Assembly: GCA_028820845.1 (NCBI GenBank)
Contig: JAPPII010000038.1
Coordinates: 1-45,859 of the forward strand
DNA: 45,859 bases
Direction of reading: 5' to 3'
Source of the DNA: Candidatus Poribacteria bacterium
Lineage (GTDB): Bacteria; Poribacteria; WGA-4E; WGA-3G
Below the pieces are notes generated by a model. That model searched no databases, was not told the DNA's origin, and saw nothing but the letters and a program-made list of their open reading frames with translations. A program made the position numbers and the translations under genes. Of this stretch, positions 40,322-45,859 are shown piece by piece. Position 1 is the first letter of the stretch; each line of letters starts with the position of its first letter.

Positions 40322-42940
40322 CTCGGTCGCGACGTAAACCGTTGAACCGGCAAAGACAATTTCTTTGAAGGAAGTAAAGCCGAGCGGCAAGTTCGGTGTA
40401 ACATCTATCCAATTGCTGCCTCCATCAAGCGATTGAAACAGGTGACCCTCCCGTTTCCCGACGTATACAGTTTCTCCTGAGACTGCTAATTTGAATCCCT
40501 TGTCAAAGCGGTTGTCATCAGACAATTTACCAAGGTCTATCAATTCAGTGTCCGTCCACACTGCGTCACCCGGTCTCCACTTAAAGAGTCTACGATTGTA
40601 TTCCGCATAGAGCACACCGCAACTCATCGCAAACGCCTTGACTTCTACCCACCTTTCAACAAGGCGCGTCGTCTCAGACAACTGATTCTCTCTCATCCGT
40701 TCCGTATCAAAAACTGGTGTGGCTTGAATTGGAATTAGGCTATCGCCGTCTTCAGATAAACGGGAAATACGCAAGTGATGTTCTTCCGGAGAAATAAAAT
40801 AGAGGATCCCGCTATCAATCAGAAACTTTGAGCTATAATCAAAATCAATACGAGACAGATCTGGCTTTACGGATTTCCGTGAGACCGTTTCAGTATCCAC
40901 GCGTACTTTTTTCCAAGACCGGCCAGTGTTGGTTGACTGATATACCTCCTCCCCAGTAAATGCATATAATTTATTGTTGAACACAACCAAATCATTTATC
41001 CATCTTCCCAACACGCCGTCCATAAATATATGCCACGACTCACCGCCATCCGTTGTGCGATGAATGCCAAAAGCACCCGCTTTATAAAACACTCTATCGT
41101 TTACCACCGCAGCGGGTGAACGATTAAGCATAAATAAATTCGTGTCAATTCCGAGAGCTGTCCATGTGTCTCCGCCATCTGTTGATCGAAATTCGTTGGA
41201 ACCCAACGCTAAGAGTGTTTTACCTGTTGTCAAAAGTCGGACCCCAGAGGGCAGCATCGTCGCGCGATATCCATCTTTCGGCGTTATTTCAGTCCACGAT
41301 GCTCCCAAGTCCACTGATCGATAAATCCTGCCTGAACTGGGCTCGCCCTTTGGCACTATGGATCTCGCATCCGTTGGTGTCAATCCGTACAGATCAGGTC
41401 CCATGCCGACATAGAGATTACTGCCAAGCACTGCCAAGGAGTAGACAGTTCTTGAGTCCCCTACCGGCAATTTCCGCCAAGTACCTGAATCCAGACGGTA
41501 GAGACCGCGGTTTGTGCCAGCAAACACCGTCTTTCCAACAGCAGTGATTGCCGAAATCCTTTCGCCTGTCAATCCATTGCTAACTGGATCCCATTCAACA
41601 CCGCCGTCTATAGATCGGAAAATTCCCTCGTCTTTTAACGCCAAATACATCGTCATATCCGTCGGTGAATGTTGCGTGTATGTCTCCTCGGTGATGATAA
41701 GTCCAATAGCCTCTCCGTTTGGACAGACGCAAAACACATTCCATGTTTCGCCTTTATCCATCGAAGCAAATATTTCATTCGTAGAGACGACATAGAGCAT
41801 CCCGCGATTTCCTACCATCGGCATCAGAAAGTCATCTATCGGAATACCCGTGTTCAGGTGCCGCCATGCTGTCGCTTCCTGTTCTAATTTGTACATCCCC
41901 GTTGCTGCAAAAGCGAAGGTCGTTCCATCAGAAAGCGTGTAGATATCGTGGACATGACCGCCAGGGGGTCCGTCTGTTTGTGCCCACTGCTCAGTGGAAA
42001 ACCTGCGTAAATCCTCTTCGGGATATGTTCGTAAAGTTGCTTCGGAAAACTGCGTGCCAGCACCAACGCTTTTCCCAGGTGCAGCAGACCGACCGAACTG
42101 GTTTCGTATAGACGGCTTTGATATAACGTCAAGGACCATAGGCGCGTCAATGATTTCAACCGTCGGTTCAGATCTCGCGTCGAAACTATACGGCTTTTGG
42201 AAGCGCTCAAGATACTGATGACTCACGCCTACCAGTAACACAAACAAAATTGTCGCCGCACCGAAAGCTGCCCACGGCACTAAGGGTTTTCCAGTCGGTG
42301 GAGGCGTTGGATTAATGTCGGCGACTTGTCGCATAATGCGTGCCGTTAGATCGGCAGGTAACTGCACACCTCCAAGTACATTGCTCACCAAGGATTCTGA
42401 CGTTTGTAAACGCTCTCGTCCGCGGCGCAGCCGACTTTTCACTGTGTTCACCGACACACCTAAGAAGTTGCCAATCTCCTTCGTCGTCATCTCACCGAGA
42501 TAGTAGAGCGTTACGACCGTGCGTTCGCTCTCCGGCAGCTTTTCCAAAAGTTTTTTGACAATTTCAGCCTTATGCTCGGCAGTGTCTGTTTCGCGTTCCA
42601 GCGTTACGTGATGTGCATAAGAGGCTTCCTCTATCTCTTCCGGGGGTATATTTTCCAACGACTGCATCGACAGCGGTTTGTGTTTTTTAATCCAAGTCAG
42701 CGTCAGTCGATCAGCAATCACATACAACCATCCCGCAAAACGCTTAGGATCTTCCAATGTCCCGAGTTTTCTGTATACTCGGAGAAAAACATCTTGAGTC
42801 AGTTCTTCAGCATAGTGAAAATCGCCAATCTTCCGCCATATCAGGGCGTGAACCCCCTTTTGATGCTTCTCGACTAAGGCGTTGAATGCCGAATCATCGC
42901 CTGATAAAATCCGCTGTATTAACTGAACATCGTTTTCCAA
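40283..42940 (-). CDS. ECF sigma factor fused to membrane helix and Asp-box beta-propeller
   Basis: 885 residues as read. Residues 1-75 are sigma region 2 (ELTQDVFLRVYRKL, RFAGWLYVIADRL), 110-180 region 4 (LEKLPESERTVVTLYYLG, VSVNTVKSRLRRGRERL), then an anti-sigma-like linker (ADLTARIMRQVADI), a membrane helix (AAFGAATILFVLLVGV), and many BNR/Asp-box repeats (STDGGDTWTALG, RTTDGGESWHIF, SLDGGSNWIDV) that form a propeller outside the membrane. I start at TTG 42940, which follows the ribosome site GGAGGT by 8 nt and gives the usual ECF N-terminus; the frame runs open to 43015. A frameshift ends it at 40283. It carries the promoter-like motif in its own upstream region. Signal sensing by a tethered sigma factor is inferred. 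Confidence 0.85.
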   Translation of the reverse strand: MENDVQLIQRILSGDDSAFNALVEKHQKGVHALIWRKIGDFHYAEELTQDVFLRVYRKLGTLEDPKRFAGWLYVIADRLTLTWIKKHKPLSMQSLENIPPEEIEEASYAHHVTLERETDTAEHKAEIVKKLLEKLPESERTVVTLYYLGEMTTKEIGNFLGVSVNTVKSRLRRGRERLQTSESLVSNVLGGVQLPADLTARIMRQVADINPTPPPTGKPLVPWAAFGAATILFVLLVGVSHQYLERFQKPYSFDARSEPTVEIIDAPMVLDVISKPSIRNQFGRSAAPGKSVGAGTQFSEATLRTYPEEDLRRFSTEQWAQTDGPPGGHVHDIYTLSDGTTFAFAATGMYKLEQEATAWRHLNTGIPIDDFLMPMVGNRGMLYVVSTNEIFASMDKGETWNVFCVCPNGEAIGLIITEETYTQHSPTDMTMYLALKDEGIFRSIDGGVEWDPVSNGLTGERISAITAVGKTVFAGTNRGLYRLDSGTWRKLPVGDSRTVYSLAVLGSNLYVGMGPDLYGLTPTDARSIVPKGEPSSGRIYRSVDLGASWTEITPKDGYRATMLPSGVRLLTTGKTLLALGSNEFRSTDGGDTWTALGIDTNLFMLNRSPAAVVNDRVFYKAGAFGIHRTTDGGESWHIFMDGVLGRWINDLVVFNNKLYAFTGEEVYQSTNTGRSWKKVRVDTETVSRKSVKPDLSRIDFDYSSKFLIDSGILYFISPEEHHLRISRLSEDGDSLIPIQATPVFDTERMRENQLSETTRLVERWVEVKAFAMSCGVLYAEYNRRLFKWRPGDAVWTDTELIDLGKLSDDNRFDKGFKLAVSGETVYVGKREGHLFQSLDGGSNWIDVTPNLPLGFTSFKEIVFAGSTVYVATEASWSQKLGNTGA

Positions 42941-43029
42941 GATGAGAGACCTCCGAACAATAAGGCGGTAGAATATAAGAAACGGAAAAATGATAAAATA
43001 TAAGGAACGGGTCACATCCCTTTTAAATA

Positions 43030-43061
43030 TTAAGACACAACTTTTCTGAAGAAAGGGTGCA
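43030..43061 (-). promoter_or_regulatory. Bipartite ECF-type promoter motif, copy 2
   Basis: TGCACCC (43061-43055), 16-nt spacer, GTGTCTTAA (43038-43030), identical in boxes and spacing to copy 1 at 37762-37793. It ends 89 nt before the sigma gene start, so it would make the sigma factor autoregulated and coregulated with peptide copy 1. Confidence 0.65.
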
Positions 43062-43108
43062 AAAAATTAAAAAATCTCAATTTAAAATTGTCAATTTGAA
43101 ATCATAAG

Positions 43109-43139
43109 GCGTTCCCACTGCGGAAAACAGTGGAAACGC
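43109..43139 (-). terminator. Hairpin after the second Cys-rich peptide gene
   Basis: GCGTTCCCACTG (43109-43120) pairs with CAGTGGAAACGC (43128-43139), 11 of 12 positions, loop of seven. It starts 9 nt after the peptide stop. No clean T run follows, so stop or mRNA-protecting roles are both possible. Confidence 0.55.
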
Positions 43140-43147
43140 AACACAGA

Positions 43148-43405
43148 TTAACTATCATAAACACATCCAGATTTCCATTCCTTACAAGTTCCCTTAGAGT
43201 ACTCTTCACACCACGCCTCACATCGCCCGTCCGAGCCGCAATCATCATCACTGACACAGGAAGCCTCGGCGGATGGCGTATACACCATCTGCGATATCAA
43301 AAAGGCACCGCTGGCGACACCTAAAGCTAGGGGTGCCCGAACGCCGACCCGTCCAGCCTCGGATGTAAAAAATCGCTTAACTTCGGCGCGAATCTCTTTC
43401 TTCAT
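43148..43405 (-). CDS. Secreted Cys-rich peptide precursor, copy 2
   Basis: 85 residues from the ATG at 43405, which has AAAGGAGGA upstream (the longer frame from 43438 lacks one). Head MKKEIRAEVKRFFTSEAGRV, hydrophobic stretch with LALGVASGAFLISQMV, TPSAEA, then a 37-residue tail with six Cys (at tail positions 2, 8, 14, 18, 26 and 33). The SAEA before Ser fits signal peptidase I. It shares FFxxExGxV and TPxAxA with copy 1, and CG near the tail start (DCGSDGRC against SCGDGYC), but is otherwise different. It lies between the A24 protease and the sigma gene. Confidence 0.8.
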   Translation of the reverse strand: MKKEIRAEVKRFFTSEAGRVGVRAPLALGVASGAFLISQMVYTPSAEASCVSDDDCGSDGRCEAWCEEYSKGTCKEWKSGCVYDS

Positions 43406-43438
43406 TTGGATTTTCCTCCTTTCTGCCGGACCTCTCAT

Positions 43439-43605
43439 CCAGCGAAATTAGTTCCCAGTACCAAAATGTTGTTAAAATCAACAACCCAAATGTAAGACGG
43501 ATTCGACTTATGCATATATTGTATCTGTTCATAGGAAATAAATCTATCTCCGTCTCACGGGTAGGAGTAGAGCTCTCCCGCTGGAAACGCTTGAAAACTA
43601 AAAAG
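43439..43605. other. Gap upstream of peptide copy 2
   Basis: Holds a hairpin GTTGTT-GATTTT-AACAAC on the minus strand near 43470-43490 and no copy of the bipartite motif, so peptide copy 2 may be read from the A24 gene's transcript or from another promoter. Confidence 0.4.
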
Positions 43606-44742
43606 TTAGAGTAATTGCATCAGTTTGAAATAAAATGGACCTTGGCAAAGCACCGTTAGCAGTGTACCGAGGAAAATAACCGGCGCAAAGCCAATCGAGG
43701 GTTGAATGTTCACTCGATTGCCAAATTCAGAGAAAGCACCTTCCGCCGCAAGGTTTTGCAATTGGATTATCTCATCTGCAGTGAGTCCCGCGGGGTCCGG
43801 AGAAATAACCGTATTTTTCTCCTGACGGCTTGAAAACGCTACCTGTCGTTTTTCATAGCGGACAGCACCGTCTGTGTGTTCTACCCGAACGATTTGCTCA
43901 GCAGGAATCATGCCAACCTCAAGACCACTTACATCAACGGCACTGTTCAACGTTATACTTGCCAAACCGAGTACCAATTGTTTCGCAATAACGAAAACAA
44001 GAAAGTAGAGTCCTAAGAGAACAGCCAGACTGGAGAGAAACGCAGGCACAGACGGCATCGCTTGCAACGATAACCAAACGCATACGAAACTAACAACGGC
44101 GTAATAGACCGACGTTTTCGGTAACCTCGACAGTAACTTCTGTATTAGCGTGAATGCCAGCAAAACGAAAACAAGGTGCAAAATCCGGTCAGGTTCCCAC
44201 CCAAAGCGTTTTAATAGATAGGTCAATGCAGACCCGATACCGATGAACAGAAGTAGACTGAAAAGTTTTTCGAGCAGCAACGGTTTTTGAAAACTTGACT
44301 TAAAGAAATACCGAAGAAGGTCCAACTTATTTCGCATTCGCACAAACTTGAAAATTAGATATACCAGTAGCCCTATTGCGTACGGAATGATAATATTCAG
44401 GGCAACGATCAAGGGCGGAAAACTCAAAGTGCCGCTCAGATTTCTGAAAAGTGACAACGGGAAAATTAAACAGACTCCCCAAAAGAGTTTGGAATCCCCG
44501 GGCGAGAAGATACCGAACCAATAAAAAGCAAACGCAATCAGTCCGCCTCCTAAGAAAAGCCATAAGATGTCCAGCGGCGTTGTTTTGCCAAGATACCATG
44601 CCATCAATTGGCTAAGCGTCCCTATATACAGGACCCCCAGAGAGCAGAAATTGCGGATCTTCTGCGTCTTTACGTCGGTATAACTCGCATATCCACAAAA
44701 AACGAGGGACAAAAGAATTAGAAAGTATTCATAATGTGACAT
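43606..44742 (-). CDS. A24-type (prepilin peptidase-like) membrane aspartic protease, copy 2
   Basis: 378 residues from the ATG at 44742, a start that aligns exactly with copy 1 (28593-29726). Catalytic Asp23 in YTDVKTQKIRN and Asp83 in FSPGDSKLFWG fall at the same positions as in copy 1; the GxGD site reads SPGD. It has about eight membrane helices and the same C-terminal extension (MIPAEQIVRVEHTDGAVRYEK then FAPVIFLGTLLTVLCQGP). A TTG at 44754 is an alternative start overlapping the glycosyltransferase stop. The neighbour is again a glycosyltransferase of the cluster type upstream and a small gene downstream. Same inferred role as copy 1. Confidence 0.82.
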   Translation of the reverse strand: MSHYEYFLILLSLVFCGYASYTDVKTQKIRNFCSLGVLYIGTLSQLMAWYLGKTTPLDILWLFLGGGLIAFAFYWFGIFSPGDSKLFWGVCLIFPLSLFRNLSGTLSFPPLIVALNIIIPYAIGLLVYLIFKFVRMRNKLDLLRYFFKSSFQKPLLLEKLFSLLLFIGIGSALTYLLKRFGWEPDRILHLVFVLLAFTLIQKLLSRLPKTSVYYAVVSFVCVWLSLQAMPSVPAFLSSLAVLLGLYFLVFVIAKQLVLGLASITLNSAVDVSGLEVGMIPAEQIVRVEHTDGAVRYEKRQVAFSSRQEKNTVISPDPAGLTADEIIQLQNLAAEGAFSEFGNRVNIQPSIGFAPVIFLGTLLTVLCQGPFYFKLMQLL

Positions 44743-44750
44743 AGGATAAA

Positions 44751-45770
44751 TCAACCTCGTATTAGGGGCTTCATCTCTGGTGCGAAATTGTCGCGCTGTT
44801 GAACAGAAGTTTCCATCTTGAAGTGCTTAAATACTGACGCTACTTCAGTCGGCTTGTGCTGTTCCATAAGTGTCTCTGCCAAAGCTTTTTCGAGATGCTC
44901 ATATCTGTTAATGCCCAATCTATATGCCTCAGCTGTTACTTTACGCGTCTGAGGATTATACCGACGGCAAAAAATAGGACGGAACAAGTTTGCCTCCGTT
45001 TGATAACGCCTCATCATCAACGGATGATTCTCCGCAAAGATCCGAACAATATTTCTTGTTGTCTCCTGCCAAGTGTATTTCTGAGCGAAACCTTTTGCGA
45101 TTTTTTCATATTCAGTACGGATCTTAGAGGGTTCTAACCCTCGATGTATCGCAGCCGAAAGTTCGTCCATAGATACATGAAAATCACCAAAATTATCCCA
45201 TTCCAATCCGATATTCACACCAGCCCCTTCTACTTCTGTTGGGAGACCATATTTCGCCATAGCGACACACGGTGTTCCATAAGCCATTGCCTCTAAAACC
45301 ACCGAAAGCGGTGTTCCCGGCATTGCAGGAAAACAGACCAGATCCAAAGCCTGAAAGAAGAGCGGGGAAATTGCAGCCATATCTTCGTCATCCGCCGTGA
45401 AAATTACCACATTGTCCGGTAGATTTTTATAGTGCCGTGCCAATACATAATCATAGACAAAAATCGAGAGATGTCGGTTGGCTCGCGCAAACGCAGAAAT
45501 CCACTGTGCCCCAAGATTCGGTTCAAATCCAGAGATCAATCCAACAATCGGACGCTCAGCAAACATGGGTTTGTTAAAGATTGCAGCGGTGTGTTGTTTT
45601 GCTAACCCTTTATCAATCGGTTCAACGAGGTTGATACCGTCGGGAATCATACGGATATGTTCGGCAGGAATACCAGATTCGCTCAGCCACTCCTTCATCC
45701 ACGATGCTTTGACAACTAAACTATCGTTGACTTTTTGGGCTGTATAGAGTGTCAAGAATGATTCGAGCAC
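44751..45770 (-). CDS. Cluster-type glycosyltransferase, N-terminally incomplete (copy 3)
   Basis: 339 residues from a GTG. It corresponds to the second half of copies 1 and 2: IRMIPDGINLVEPIDKG, IVGLISGFEPNLGAQW, and PLSVVLEAMAYGTPCVAM (first Glu of EX7E replaced by Gly), then the shared tail with LAETLMEQHKPTEVASVFKHF. The PqqD-like domain and the first Rossmann half, about 230 residues, are missing. In the frame, TAA occurs at 45831-45833, 26 nt from the window end, so the rest must lie in another frame beyond the edge or is lost. Either a frameshift, a truncated gene or an assembly edge explains this. Confidence 0.75.
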   Translation of the reverse strand: MLESFLTLYTAQKVNDSLVVKASWMKEWLSESGIPAEHIRMIPDGINLVEPIDKGLAKQHTAAIFNKPMFAERPIVGLISGFEPNLGAQWISAFARANRHLSIFVYDYVLARHYKNLPDNVVIFTADDEDMAAISPLFFQALDLVCFPAMPGTPLSVVLEAMAYGTPCVAMAKYGLPTEVEGAGVNIGLEWDNFGDFHVSMDELSAAIHRGLEPSKIRTEYEKIAKGFAQKYTWQETTRNIVRIFAENHPLMMRRYQTEANLFRPIFCRRYNPQTRKVTAEAYRLGINRYEHLEKALAETLMEQHKPTEVASVFKHFKMETSVQQRDNFAPEMKPLIRG

Positions 45771-45859
45771 TGAACTTTGGAGTTTTTGGCTGTTTTCTAA
45801 GAAATCTAAAGTTTGGACTGTATTGTAAAGTTATGCTGCCTCGTCAAAAGGCAGGGGCG

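Noticed and set aside
40038-40412. Separate small gene after the sigma factor
   Set aside because: Its sequence continues the Asp-box propeller of the sigma protein, so it is a frame-shifted part of that gene.
1-45859. tRNA, rRNA, CRISPR array or transposase genes
   Set aside because: None could be recognised on either strand by reading; short RNA genes could still be missed without a covariance search.

Overview
The window most resembles a Gram-negative, Sec-using member of Candidatus Poribacteria or a close relative. Seen: a lipid A gene run (lpxI, lpxA, an lpxC-fabZ fusion), a multi-sulfotransferase polysaccharide locus, an ECF sigma factor fused to a membrane sensor, and small palindromic repeats built on a GGTTAG-AAACC core. 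The taxon call is inference from these repeats and gene styles; there is no rRNA or ribosomal gene here to prove it.

Layout. 199-4178 (+): the RNA-repair pair hen1-pnkp, overlapping by ATGA. 4256-5767: a small hendecad coiled-coil membrane protein and a beta-helix lipoprotein. 5845-21117 (+): a surface polysaccharide locus with two glycosyltransferases, an epimerase, a MurJ/Wzx-like flippase, four sulfotransferases, an O-antigen polymerase/ligase-like protein, a secreted glycoside hydrolase, a Wzi-like outer-membrane protein, an initiating sugar-phosphate transferase and a DUF983 protein. Together they look like a pathway for a sulfated capsule or exopolysaccharide. 21128-21874 (-): an SDR oxidoreductase. 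22137-22370 (+): a short SelW/Rdx-type gene that is invisible to ordinary ORF calling because it carries an in-frame TGA in a CxxU position, followed by a stem-loop that fits a bacterial SECIS. 22566-27238 (-): ruvX-mltG-lpxC/fabZ-lpxA-lpxI.

27580-45770 (-) is the most unusual part. It contains two related cassettes in the same orientation with the same order: glycosyltransferase, A24-type (prepilin-peptidase-like) membrane protease, a small gene, ECF sigma factor. The glycosyltransferases carry an N-terminal PqqD-like domain (a RiPP recognition element fold, by eye) and a shared C-terminal tail. Two paralogous secreted Cys-rich peptides (37402-37662 and 43148-43405) share a leader. A bipartite promoter-like motif, TGCACCC-N16-GTGTCTTAA, is identical in both halves and in spacing upstream of the sigma gene and of the first peptide gene. 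The simplest model is a membrane-tethered ECF sigma factor with an extracytoplasmic Asp-box propeller that drives itself and a peptide-modification operon (LamG protein, Kelch protein, tetraheme cytochrome/thioredoxin fusion, two PqqD-glycosyltransferases, A24 protease). This model is inference.

Decay is visible in the same region: the sigma copy of the first cassette has three in-frame stops, the intact sigma gene has a single-base frameshift in its last propeller repeats, and a TIR-type gene in a three-gene putative defence operon between the cassettes (38128-39822) is broken by an exact 13-bp tandem duplication. The last glycosyltransferase lacks its N-terminal half at the window edge. No tRNA, rRNA, CRISPR array or transposase was found.
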